Of a stretch of 14,923 bases of DNA, positions 7,190-14,043 are shown one piece after another. Within the stretch, counting starts at the first letter, position 1. Each line of letters opens with the position of its first letter. Location: NCBI GenBank assembly GCA_964598245.1, contig CAZRAX010000012.1, forward strand, positions 1 through 14,923, written 5' to 3'. The translations under genes were made by a program, and so were the position numbers. The DNA comes from JAACPR01 sp964598245 (lineage in GTDB: Bacteria > Patescibacteriota > Minisyncoccia > Phycocordibacterales > JAACPR01). A model generated the notes under the pieces. It was not told the DNA's origin. It did not search any database and worked only from the letters and a program-made list of their open reading frames with translations.

Positions 7190-8110
7190 ATGTTTGTTAT
7201 TAAATACAGAAAAATATTTTATTCAATCTCAGCATTAATGGTGTCTATTTCTTTGTTCGCTATTTTCTTTTGGGGAATTAACTTTGGTATTGATTTTGTC
7301 GGGGGCTCAATCTTGGAGATTAATTATACTGAAACTAAAACAGAAAAAGTTTTAGTTGAAGAGAGTATCAATTCTATCGGTCTAGAAAAGGATTTTTCGG
7401 TTAGACAAACGGGCGAAAGTGGGTATATTATTAGGTCAACAACAATAGATGATGATCAAAAAAATCAAATTATTTCTACTTTAAATTCACAAAATCCCGT
7501 AGAAGAAGTTCGCTTTAATACAGTTGGGCCAACACTCGGTAAAGAGCTAACTTCAAAAGGAATCTTTGCCTTTATTGTTATTATTGTTTCAATCATTCTT
7601 TTTGTTGCTTATTCTTTTAGACATGTTTCAAAACCTGTTTCATCTTGGAAATACGGTCTAGTTGCAATCATTGCCTTTGTTCATGATGTTTTAGCACCAA
7701 TTGGGTTGTTTGCTTTCCTTGGTAAATTTTATGGTGTAGAAATGGACACCCTTTTTGTTGTTGCGATATTAGTTGTTCTTGGTTATTCAATCAACGATAC
7801 AATTGTTGTCTTTGATCGAATCAGAGATAATCTAAAAAATATTTCTGATAAGAAAAGAAATGAAAAATTTGAAAGGGTTGTTGGAAAAAGTTTGAAACAA
7901 GTTTTTGCTAGATCAATCAATACCTCTATTACAACGTTAGTTGCTCTAATTGCTTTGTTTATTTTTGGTGGGGAATCAACTAAATGGTTTGCACTTGCCT
8001 TGATTACTGGAATTGTTGCTGGTACTTACTCATCAATTTTCTTTGCTTCACCAATGTTGATAACACTAAGCCGTTTAGGCAAGAAAAAGGTTCTGGATAA
8101 AAAGGCTTGA
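7190..8110 (+). CDS. secF: Protein translocase subunit SecF
   Basis: A 306-aa SecF, partner of SecD. It has an N-terminal membrane segment (about 9-30) followed by the FGIDFVGGS motif (32-40), a short periplasmic-type domain, and five more membrane helices. The SecF signature GYSINDTIVVFDRIRDN lies at 198-214, with the Asp and Arg residues shared with SecD's equivalent helix. The gene starts 2 nt after the secD stop, so the pair is co-transcribed. The stop is TGA, consistent with the standard bacterial code. A lysine-rich cytoplasmic tail ends the protein. No terminator follows; the next gene has its own promoter. Confidence 0.95.
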   Translation: MFVIKYRKIFYSISALMVSISLFAIFFWGINFGIDFVGGSILEINYTETKTEKVLVEESINSIGLEKDFSVRQTGESGYIIRSTTIDDDQKNQIISTLNSQNPVEEVRFNTVGPTLGKELTSKGIFAFIVIIVSIILFVAYSFRHVSKPVSSWKYGLVAIIAFVHDVLAPIGLFAFLGKFYGVEMDTLFVVAILVVLGYSINDTIVVFDRIRDNLKNISDKKRNEKFERVVGKSLKQVFARSINTSITTLVALIALFIFGGESTKWFALALITGIVAGTYSSIFFASPMLITLSRLGKKKVLDKKA

Positions 8111-8126
8111 AAAATATTACAAAGTG

Positions 8127-8142
8127 TGTGATAATATTTTTA
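8127..8142 (+). promoter_or_regulatory. Extended -10 promoter, leaderless type, for the CAP-domain gene
   Basis: TG-t-GATAAT at 8127-8135 (5 of 6 matches to TATAAT plus the TG extension), then 7 nt, then ATG at 8143. The spacing equals that at the 254-aa protein and the sugar transferase. It lies just after the secF stop, so the gene can be transcribed apart from secDF. Confidence 0.6.
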
Positions 8143-9186
8143 ATGAAAAAAAGACTTAAAAAATATTTTATTCCCAATGAGGAAAATGAACATCAACCTC
8201 ATTCTCTTAGGGGTAATAGTTTAAGAAAGTTTCTAATCATTTCAATTTTTTTAGAATTGATTACCCTGATATTGGTTTTCCCAATTTTTAATAATAAATT
8301 AGACTACCTTTCTGCTATTTTGCCGGGAGTTCTAGTTTTGGAGACTAATGATTCAAGAGCTGAAAAAAATTTAGATTCTCTTGAAACAAATCCAATTTTA
8401 ATTAATGCTGCCCAATTAAAAGCTAATGATATGGCTGAAAAAGGCTATTTTTCACATGTTAGCCCCGATGGTAAACAACCGTGGAATTTTTTAACAAAAG
8501 CTGGTTATGAATATGAAATAGCTGGAGAGAATTTGGCAGTTAATTTTGTCGATTCCAAAGATGTTCATAATGCTTGGATGAAAAGTCCTACCCATAAAGC
8601 TAATATTTTGAAAGGTAATTATACGGAAATTGGGATTGCAACAGCCAAAGGCGAATATAAAGGCAAAAAGGCAATTTTTGTTGTTCAGTTTTTTGGCAAG
8701 CCTAAAGCTAAAATTAATGAATTAGCCACAATTCAAAAGCCCACAACCGAGCCTGAAAGTTTAGAATCTATACCACAAGAAACAGTCATTGAAAAAATTG
8801 AAACCCCAGAGATAGTTGAAACCCCAGAGATAGTTGAAACCCCAGAGATAGTTGAAAATTTTGAAACAGAAACAATAGAGGAGCCTGAAATAATAAATGA
8901 AATTGCCGGAGTAGAAATTATGGGTGGTCTTGAACCAGTAAATAATCAAAGTTTTATTCAAGATTCTTCAGTTGTAAAGCTGACTGCTTCTCCTAGAAAT
9001 TTTATTAATAATATAATGATAACTTTGCTTTCTCTAATTATGATTGCCTTGATTTTAAAAATATTTATTAAATTTAAGGTGCAGTATCCAAAGATGATTA
9101 TTAATACTGCACTGGTTATTATGGTTATTGTTTCTTTTTATTTCTTTAATGACTTTTTGGTTCAATTATTTGGTGAAATATCATAA
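8143..9186 (+). CDS. CAP/SCP-domain membrane protein
   Basis: A 347-aa protein with an N-terminal membrane anchor (about 29-48), a CAP (SCP/PR-1, YkwD-like) domain at about 65-187, a Pro/Glu linker, and two C-terminal membrane segments (about 291-309 and 319-336). The CAP cavity residues are present: H105 (FSHVSP), E129 (GENLA), H151 (PTHKANIL) and E162 (YTEIGIA). The role of bacterial CAP proteins is not settled, so no reaction is assigned; the domain should be outside the cell. The linker contains three perfect ETPEIV repeats (220-237). I chose the ATG at 8143, after an extended -10 box, over a TTG at 8107 that would overlap the secF stop. The two C-terminal helices are an unusual addition for this family. 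Confidence 0.88.
   Translation: MKKRLKKYFIPNEENEHQPHSLRGNSLRKFLIISIFLELITLILVFPIFNNKLDYLSAILPGVLVLETNDSRAEKNLDSLETNPILINAAQLKANDMAEKGYFSHVSPDGKQPWNFLTKAGYEYEIAGENLAVNFVDSKDVHNAWMKSPTHKANILKGNYTEIGIATAKGEYKGKKAIFVVQFFGKPKAKINELATIQKPTTEPESLESIPQETVIEKIETPEIVETPEIVETPEIVENFETETIEEPEIINEIAGVEIMGGLEPVNNQSFIQDSSVVKLTASPRNFINNIMITLLSLIMIALILKIFIKFKVQYPKMIINTALVIMVIVSFYFFNDFLVQLFGEIS
8800..8853 (+). repeat. Three perfect 18-bp tandem repeats inside the CAP-domain gene
   Basis: GAAACCCCAGAGATAGTT occurs three times head to tail (8800-8817, 8818-8835, 8836-8853), encoding three ETPEIV units in the linker after the CAP domain. The copies are identical at DNA level and in frame, so copy-number change would lengthen or shorten the linker without breaking the protein. 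Confidence 0.95.
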
Positions 9187-9190
9187 TTTT

Positions 9191-9199
9191 TGCTACAAT
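9191..9199 (+). promoter_or_regulatory. Extended -10 promoter upstream of the large surface-protein gene
   Basis: TG-c-TACAAT at 9191-9199 begins 5 bp after the CAP gene stop; a weak -35 (TTGGTG, 9170-9175) lies 18 bp upstream. Transcription would start near 9207, giving a leader of about 157 nt before the ATG at 9364. A second possible -35 (TTGACA, 9241-9246) has only a poor -10 (TAGAAA, 9263-9268). AATAAT (9350-9355), 8 nt before the ATG, is a third option. Confidence 0.45.
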
Positions 9200-9206
9200 C
9201 TTAGAT

Positions 9207-9363
9207 GGTGTGTTGTAAACTTTTCATGCAATGAAAGGTCTTGACATATTAATAAAAAAGAGTAGAAATAATAACAGAGGACCTTCAGATCGTGAATGAA
9301 ATGAGGACTTGATTAAAAGATAAATTTAAATTATTAACTAACTTTATTAAATAATAAATTATT
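9207..9363 (+). promoter_or_regulatory. Possible structured 5' leader of the large surface-protein gene
   Basis: Two helices that exclude each other are visible. Hairpin A pairs 9219-9227 with 9231-9239 (9 bp, GCA loop). Helix B pairs AAGGTCTT (9235-9242) with AGGACCTT (9278-9285), using part of the same strand. Small open frames also occur, one of 22 codons at 9231-9299 and one of 9 codons from the ATG at 9205. No Shine-Dalgarno precedes 9364. I recognise no known riboswitch class. Confidence 0.3.
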
Positions 9364-12300
9364 ATGAAAAATAATGTAATTTTTATATCAAAAACAATGA
9401 TGACTATATTCCTTGTTGTTTTTGTTTTGGCTGGAGTTGTAAGTGCTCAGTCAACAGAAGGGGAACAACCTGTTGAAGTTGAAGCTCCTGAGGCGGTAAT
9501 TTCACCAGAACCAGAAGTTGCTCCCGAAGAAGAAGCGACTCCAGAAACTACTGAACCACAAGTGGAAGAAGAATTAGAAAAAGAAGAAAATGATAAAGTT
9601 TCAGAAGAAGTCGCAGATGAAGAGGCGACCGAAGAATCAGAAAGTGGCGAAGGAGATGAAATTGAAGAATCAGGCGATCTTGAAACATTAGTCGCTCCTG
9701 TAGAAATACAAGAAGAACCAGTTCAAGAATCAAGCTCATCAGAATCTTCTGTGACAAAGGTAGAAAACGATGATTCAGATGATTCAGAAATTAGAGTTTG
9801 TAAAATTATTCTTGATGAAGAAGGGAATATTACCGATGGAGCCGGTCTAGATGGTAACTTCTCAATTGAGATTAATGGTCCAAATGGATTTTTCAAAAAT
9901 ATCCAGGCTCCAAATAGTCTTACTTTAAACACTGATATTGTAGATGATAACAGTAGTGATGTAGACGCACAATGTGCAGTATTTGATGATTTAGAAGCGG
10001 GTGAATACCTATACAGTCCAGAATCAATCTCGGGGTCTAATTCATGGTTAGAACCACGATATCATGATTTCTTTAATGGTATTCCAGAGAGTTTAAATGA
10101 TTTCTTTAACCTAACGATTGATGGATCTGATGATGACAATAATAATGCTGATGGAGTTATTAATCTAAAGAAAAATGACAAAAGAAGTCTAGTAGTTGTT
10201 AATCAATTAGAAAAAACACTAGATACAGTAAATGTTCATTTCACAAAAATTGTTTGTGAATCAGAAGAAGATTTGCCAAATTGGGGAATGGGAGATGATG
10301 TAACAGAAATTAACGCTGATACAGCACAAACTTTTGTTGATGAAAGCGATGAAGCTTGTTATTTTGCAAGAGGTTGGGATTTTGAATATGCCTACGATTT
10401 AGGTAATGATGATGGTCCTGCGGGTGATCTTTATGGTCCTGCTGATTCTCCATGGACAACATTTGGTTCAACTGATGCTGATGGAAAAGTTTCAATTTCA
10501 ATTGATCCTGAGAAATTTGAATCAAAAGTTTGGTTCAGAGAAGTTCTACAAAAAGGCTACATTCCATTTAGTGATGCGAGAGCTAGTGAAGGTAAAGACG
10601 CTGACGAATTTAGTGCTGAAATGTACTGTCATAATGATGTTTTGAATTATGATAACTATGATTTCATTAATAATCCTCAAGTAAATGAAGATTACTATTG
10701 TGTCGCTTTCAACACTGAAATCGAAAGTGATTTACCAAAAGTGACTAAATTTATTTTAGTTGATTCAGACACAGATAGTGATCTATTTGAATTAACAGAT
10801 GGGATGGTTATTAATCTTGATGATGAACCGCTTGATACAGTAAATGTTAGAGCAGAAGTTGAAAATGACCCAGAAAGTGTTATTTTTGATCTAAGTGGAA
10901 GTGCTACTTCAACTAAAACAGAAAATCTTCCTGTTTATGCCTTGTTTGGTAATTCTGGAGCTAATTATTTTAATGGTTCATTTACAGTAGGAACTTATAC
11001 ATTAACAGCAACCCCTTATACACAAGATGGTGGTGGTGGTTATGTTGGAACTCCGCTAACTATTAAATTTGAAGTTGTTGATTACGACAAAGCAACCATT
11101 AATGCACACAAAATTGTTTGTGAATCAGAAGAATATCTACCAAATTGGGGATTGGGAAATGATCCAATAAAAATTGACGCTAATACAGCACAAAATTTCT
11201 TAGACGGTGTAAATGAAGGAAAAGAAAAGGATGTTTGTTGGTTTGAAGAAGGTTGGGATTTTCAATATGGATTTGATATCCCAGTAGAACAAAGACCGCT
11301 AGGAGATTTCTATGGAGCAACTTCAAGCCCGTGGATGACTTTCGGTTCAACCGACTCAAGTGGTTTAGTTTCAAAAGTTATTGATATCAGTGAAATGACT
11401 AAAGAACTATGGATTAGAGAAGTTCTACAAGATGGTTACATTCCATTTAGTGATGCAAGAGCTAACGAAGGTGAGGATGCTGATAATGTAAGTGCTGAAA
11501 TTTATTGTCATAATGATCTTTTGAATTATGATAATAAAGAATTCATAAATGCCGAAGACGATGGTGAGTATTATTGTGTGGCATTTAATGTTGAAATAGA
11601 AGATCAAACAGAATATCCATACGGAATTATTACAAACCCAGTACAAGACGGTGATGTAGTTTCAGGAACAACAACATTAATGGCTGAATATTATGATAAT
11701 GATCCAGACGTTGATGATGTTTTATGGGCAGTTAGAGCTGGTACATGTGAAGCTAACCAAAATACTGTAATGGGAAATGTTGATGGATTTAATGATGATG
11801 AAACTTGGGATGGCCAGGATTTCAGTTTTGAATTCAATGCTGGAGATCTAGAATCTGGTGACTATTGTTTCATCTTTAATCCAACAGATGATGGTCCAGT
11901 TGATGTTAGATTAACTAGAGAATTCGTTGTCGAATATGATAACAACGGTGGTGGCAATGGTGGTGGAAACGGCGATGGTACCGGCGATGGTGATTCTACA
12001 CCAGAAGAAGAAACTACTCCTACACCAGAAGAACAAACAAGTAGAAGTAGTTCTGGAGGTAGAATAGCTAGACCAGCCGCTGGAGAAGTTCTTGGTGCTA
12101 CTACAGAAAATGCTTGTGGAATTTATTTGTACGATTACATGAGACAGGATTTAGACAATAATCCGTATGAAGTTCTAAAGCTACAATTATTCTTGAATAA
12201 TCAAGGCCACTATGTCCCTATAACAGGGGTATTTGGATCTCAAACAGACCAGGCTGTCCGTGATTTTCAATCTAAGCTAAACGAACAAATCCTTGTTCCA

Positions 12301-12420
12301 TGGTCACTCTACAACTTAAGTGATGGTGTAACACCAACAGGGTATGTTTACAAGACAACCAAATATACAATTAATAATATTGTTTGTCCTGGTTCAGAAG
12401 CTTTCCCACAACTTCCGTAA
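9364..12420 (+). CDS. Large exported modular surface protein with C-terminal peptidoglycan-binding-like domain
   Basis: The 1018-aa protein has a signal peptide (1-28, likely cut after VVSA), a highly acidic Glu/Pro/Ser stretch (29-142), a beta-rich domain starting RVCKII (about 143-287, C146 and C204), and repeat module 1 (288-454). An Ig-like domain (455-576) with PVYALFG and GTYTLTATPY follows, then repeat module 2 (577-746), a further Ig-like domain (about 747-858), a Gly/Asp and Thr/Pro linker (860-900), and a Cys-bounded C-terminal domain (918-1008). That last domain has LKLQLFLNN and VFGSQTDQAVRDFQ, as in PG_binding_1 domains. Each repeat module has four conserved Cys (298, 332, 422, 446; and 586, 625, 715, 738). 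It probably sits on the cell surface, tied to peptidoglycan by its C-terminus (inference). It follows a long leader and ends at a strong terminator. Its binding partner is unknown. Confidence 0.85.
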   Translation: MKNNVIFISKTMMTIFLVVFVLAGVVSAQSTEGEQPVEVEAPEAVISPEPEVAPEEEATPETTEPQVEEELEKEENDKVSEEVADEEATEESESGEGDEIEESGDLETLVAPVEIQEEPVQESSSSESSVTKVENDDSDDSEIRVCKIILDEEGNITDGAGLDGNFSIEINGPNGFFKNIQAPNSLTLNTDIVDDNSSDVDAQCAVFDDLEAGEYLYSPESISGSNSWLEPRYHDFFNGIPESLNDFFNLTIDGSDDDNNNADGVINLKKNDKRSLVVVNQLEKTLDTVNVHFTKIVCESEEDLPNWGMGDDVTEINADTAQTFVDESDEACYFARGWDFEYAYDLGNDDGPAGDLYGPADSPWTTFGSTDADGKVSISIDPEKFESKVWFREVLQKGYIPFSDARASEGKDADEFSAEMYCHNDVLNYDNYDFINNPQVNEDYYCVAFNTEIESDLPKVTKFILVDSDTDSDLFELTDGMVINLDDEPLDTVNVRAEVENDPESVIFDLSGSATSTKTENLPVYALFGNSGANYFNGSFTVGTYTLTATPYTQDGGGGYVGTPLTIKFEVVDYDKATINAHKIVCESEEYLPNWGLGNDPIKIDANTAQNFLDGVNEGKEKDVCWFEEGWDFQYGFDIPVEQRPLGDFYGATSSPWMTFGSTDSSGLVSKVIDISEMTKELWIREVLQDGYIPFSDARANEGEDADNVSAEIYCHNDLLNYDNKEFINAEDDGEYYCVAFNVEIEDQTEYPYGIITNPVQDGDVVSGTTTLMAEYYDNDPDVDDVLWAVRAGTCEANQNTVMGNVDGFNDDETWDGQDFSFEFNAGDLESGDYCFIFNPTDDGPVDVRLTREFVVEYDNNGGGNGGGNGDGTGDGDSTPEEETTPTPEEQTSRSSSGGRIARPAAGEVLGATTENACGIYLYDYMRQDLDNNPYEVLKLQLFLNNQGHYVPITGVFGSQTDQAVRDFQSKLNEQILVPWSLYNLSDGVTPTGYVYKTTKYTINNIVCPGSEAFPQLP
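10225..10725 (+). repeat. Internal duplication in the large surface protein, copy 1
   Basis: Codes for residues 288-454 and matches copy 2 (11092-11601) along its length. Shared blocks are KIVCESEE, LPNWG, SPW.TFGSTD, REVLQ.GYIPFSDARA, YCHND.LNYDN and YYCVAFN. Parts are identical at DNA level, for example around KIVCESEE, so the duplication is either fairly recent or kept alike by recombination. Confidence 0.9.
11092..11601 (+). repeat. Internal duplication in the large surface protein, copy 2
   Basis: Codes for residues 577-746. It aligns with copy 1 but carries a few extra residues around GVNEGKEKD (615-623). The copies are separated by an Ig-like domain of about 122 residues, so the order is module, Ig-like, module, Ig-like. 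This suggests that a two-domain unit was duplicated, although the two Ig-like domains look quite different. Confidence 0.88.
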
Positions 12421-12446
12421 TACAAAAAGATTCTGAAAAAGTAAAT

Positions 12447-12479
12447 AAAAAAACACAATCTAATAGGTTGTGTTTTTTT
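12447..12479. terminator. Bidirectional intrinsic terminator between the surface-protein gene and rplT
   Basis: A 14-bp stem (12447-12460 with 12466-12479) and a 5-nt loop TAATA. The core AAACACAATC/GGTTGTGTTT is flanked by A-rich and T-rich tracts, so it can end transcription in both directions. It lies between two convergent genes. Confidence 0.9.
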
Positions 12480-12488
12480 ATTTACTTA

Positions 12489-12833
12489 CTATTTAACTTC
12501 TTCTAAAATTTTTTCAAATAGTTTTGGTTCTTTTTCTGCTAGTTCTGCTAGAACTTTTCGGTTAAGATCAATTTTATTTTTCTTTAACTTATCAATAAAT
12601 TTTGAATAACTAAGATCATTTTCTCTGACAATTGCGTTAATTTTTGTTGACCATAATCGACGATTGCTTCTTTTCTTATTTCTCCTATCACGAAAAGCAT
12701 TTCTTCCCGCATGAGAAATCGCTTCTTTAGCTAGTTTTTCTTTGGTGCTACGACCAAAACGATAACCTTTTGCTTGTTTTAAAGTATTTCTTCGTCTCTT
12801 TGTTGAAATTGTTCCTCTTTTTACTCTAGGCAT
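12489..12833 (-). CDS. rplT: 50S ribosomal protein L20
   Basis: A 114-aa L20, an early-binding 23S rRNA protein required for 50S assembly. The N-terminus MPRVKRGTISTKRRRNTLKQ and the block GYRFGRSTKEK are typical, as are RDRRNKKRSNRRLW and the C-terminal LNRKVLAELAEKEP. Length is near the usual 115-120. It is the last gene of the infC-rpmI-rplT operon, 10 nt after rpmI. No Shine-Dalgarno is apparent before the ATG. In several bacteria L20 represses its own operon through the leader or intergenic RNA; whether that happens here cannot be told. Confidence 0.97.
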   Translation of the reverse strand: MPRVKRGTISTKRRRNTLKQAKGYRFGRSTKEKLAKEAISHAGRNAFRDRRNKKRSNRRLWSTKINAIVRENDLSYSKFIDKLKKNKIDLNRKVLAELAEKEPKLFEKILEEVK

Positions 12834-12843
12834 GGTATTTAAA

Positions 12844-13029
12844 TTATTTATTGGCTAAAAAACGTCTTTTTTCACGATTAGTCATCTTGATTCTCTGAGA
12901 TCTTTTTTTGTCTAACTGTTCAATTCTAGATTCTTTGGCATTAAAATGATTTTGACCAGATTTTCTACCGATAATCTTGCCTTTTCTAGTTGTTTTTAAT
13001 CTTTTTGTGTATGATTTATTTGTTTTCAT
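12844..13029 (-). CDS. rpmI: 50S ribosomal protein L35
   Basis: A 61-aa basic protein beginning MKTNKSYTKRLKTTRKGKI, which matches the L35 family start (KTNK.A.KR), with a C-terminal KMTNREKRRFLA segment. It sits between infC and rplT as in most bacteria. I chose the ATG at 13029, which overlaps the 3' end of infC by 14 nt and suggests translational coupling. An in-frame TTG at 13041 would add four residues (65 aa) and cannot be excluded. Confidence 0.92.
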   Translation of the reverse strand: MKTNKSYTKRLKTTRKGKIIGRKSGQNHFNAKESRIEQLDKKRSQRIKMTNREKRRFLANK

Positions 13030-13543
13030 TGTTTTTTTCAATAATCATTGCTAAACCTTTGGGATTTTTTTTGATTGGGTCTGCGATTTTAAAATCTGTT
13101 ACTATTAATTTTAAAACCCTATTTAATCTTTCGTTCAGAAACTCTTTATCCATATATTTTGTTCTGCCGGGCAGGAAAAGTTCTACTTTGACTCTGTGAC
13201 CCTCGGATAACCATGAAGAAGCTTTTTTTGCTTTGATATTTAAATCATTGCTATCTGTTCCGATTTTTACTTGAATTGATTTAACTTCAACGGAATGAGC
13301 TTTTTGTTTAGCTTGTTTTTGCTTTTTCTTTTGATCATACAAAAACTTACCATAATCAGCTATTTTTGCAATAGGGGGTCTAGAATTGGGTGATATTTCA
13401 ATTAAGTCTAATTGTACTTGGGAAGCTTTTTCAAGAGCTTCTTTTAGACTAATAACCCCAATATTTTGACCGTCATGATCTATTACTCGCAATTCTTTTG
13501 CGCGTATTTGATTATTTATTCTAGTATTTTTTTGATTTGACAA
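13016..13543 (-). CDS. infC: Translation initiation factor IF-3
   Basis: IF-3 (175 aa with this start) binds the 30S subunit, blocks 50S joining and checks start-codon choice. The family pattern is clear: NTRINNQIRAKELRVID near the N-terminus, LDLIEISPN, PIAKIADYGKFLYDQKKK, and a C-terminal domain with LFLPGRTKYM and KGLAMIIE. No in-frame ATG exists before the conserved domain, so a non-ATG start is needed. TTG at 13543 gives an N-terminus of normal length; TTG at 13579 is the alternative but lies within a hairpin at the transcript's 5' end. Non-AUG starts on infC are known to let IF-3 regulate itself (E. coli uses AUU). A strong promoter lies upstream; rpmI overlaps the 3' end. Confidence 0.93.
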   Translation of the reverse strand: MSNQKNTRINNQIRAKELRVIDHDGQNIGVISLKEALEKASQVQLDLIEISPNSRPPIAKIADYGKFLYDQKKKQKQAKQKAHSVEVKSIQVKIGTDSNDLNIKAKKASSWLSEGHRVKVELFLPGRTKYMDKEFLNERLNRVLKLIVTDFKIADPIKKNPKGLAMIIEKNNENK

Positions 13544-13563
13544 TTTTTTATTTATTAAAAAAT

Positions 13564-13580
13564 GTTGCCTAAAAGGCAAC
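13564..13580 (-). promoter_or_regulatory. Hairpin at the predicted 5' end of the infC mRNA
   Basis: GTTGCC (13564-13569) and GGCAAC (13575-13580) form a 6-bp, 4-GC stem around a 5-nt loop. The predicted start of transcription, 7 nt after the -10 box, is the first base of the stem (13580). A hairpin placed there usually stabilises an mRNA against 5'-end-dependent decay. It could also be a regulatory site; which one is not shown. Confidence 0.6.
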
Positions 13581-13587
13581 TAAGTTC

Positions 13588-13616
13588 AATATACCACACA
13601 TTATTTTGGATTGCAA
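13588..13616 (-). promoter_or_regulatory. Promoter of the infC-rpmI-rplT operon
   Basis: On the minus strand: -35 TTGCAA (13611-13616), a 17-bp spacer, TGG extension (13594-13596) and -10 TATATT (13588-13593). Optimal spacing plus an extended -10 makes this one of the best promoters in the window. The +1 would be at about 13580. Confidence 0.75.
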
Positions 13617-13680
13617 TTTAAGAAAAGTTAAATTCAATAGAGTTTTAAGCCATGAAATATAAAAAATCTTTTTAAGAGAA

Positions 13681-13709
13681 AAATAAAAACACCTCATAAT
13701 AAAGGTGTT
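13681..13709 (-). terminator. Intrinsic terminator after the 54-aa acidic protein gene
   Basis: Read on the minus strand, AACACCT (13709-13703) pairs with AGGTGTT (13694-13688) around an 8-nt loop, followed by a T-rich run. It lies 23 bp after the stop of the 54-aa gene and upstream of the infC promoter, which supports that small frame being a real transcription unit. Confidence 0.75.
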
Positions 13710-13732
13710 CTTATTTGTCCGAAAGAATTAGA

Positions 13733-13897
13733 CTAGTTTTCTTCTGGCATTGTTGCAGAAGAATCTTCTTCTGAAGCTGGAGTTTCCATTGCTGGAGCTT
13801 CTGCTTCAGAACTTTCACCTCCTTCAGATGGTGTTTCTACTGGTTCTTGTTGAGTATCATCTGTCATAGGTGCATCACTTTGTGTATTTTCGTCCAT
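13733..13897 (-). CDS. Small acidic protein, 54 aa, function unknown
   Basis: I do not recognise this protein. It starts MDENTQSDAPMTDDTQQEPV and ends ATMPEEN, with stop TAG. It is almost entirely Glu, Asp, Ser, Thr, Ala and Pro, with no Lys or Arg, no Cys and no hydrophobic segment. It should therefore be strongly acidic, disordered and cytoplasmic. Support for its being real: ATG start, an intrinsic terminator 23 bp after the stop, and its own upstream region with two inverted repeats. There is no Shine-Dalgarno; A-rich sequence precedes the ATG. It lies between infC and the 91-aa gene on the same strand but is bounded by terminators on both sides, so it is probably monocistronic. Composition alone cannot prove expression. 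Confidence 0.65.
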   Translation of the reverse strand: MDENTQSDAPMTDDTQQEPVETPSEGGESSEAEAPAMETPASEEDSSATMPEEN

Positions 13898-13911
13898 TTT
13901 TATTTTTGGTT

Positions 13912-13949
13912 AAATACTTATAAAAGTATTTGATTTATTTACATAAATC
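13912..13949 (-). repeat. Two adjoining inverted repeats upstream of the 54-aa gene
   Basis: AAATACTT/AAGTATTT (13912-13919 with 13924-13931, loop ATAA) is followed without a gap by GATTTAT/ATAAATC (13932-13938 with 13943-13949, loop TTAC). The minus-strand sequence TATAAG (13917-13922) inside the first repeat could be a -10 box, so the repeats may be operators, or leader hairpins if transcription starts further upstream. Short A/T-rich palindromes also arise by chance in such DNA. Confidence 0.4.
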
Positions 13950-14009
13950 GAAATACCATAAAATCATAACATTTTTAGTTTTTATATCAACAATTTTCAA
14001 TGTATTAAT

Positions 14010-14037
14010 AAAAAAGGCTTGCCATTACTGGCAAGCC
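14010..14037 (-). terminator. Intrinsic terminator after the 91-aa His-rich protein gene
   Basis: GGCTTGCC (14016-14023) and GGCAAGCC (14030-14037) form a perfect 8-bp GC-rich stem with a 6-nt loop. On the minus strand it is followed by six T. It begins a few bases after the TGA stop of the gene at 14044. Confidence 0.92.
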
Positions 14038-14043
14038 CTTGAA

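Noticed and set aside
9231..9299. 22-codon frame in the surface-protein leader as an independent gene
   Set aside because: It is too short, has no Shine-Dalgarno or family match, and is A-rich by composition. It is kept only as a possible regulatory element of the leader.
9548..9932. Minus-strand frames antisense to the surface-protein gene
   Set aside because: Leu-, His- and Ser-rich translations are the expected mirror of the Glu/Pro/Ser-rich coding strand. Similar antisense frames occur at 10310-10525 and 11180-11646.
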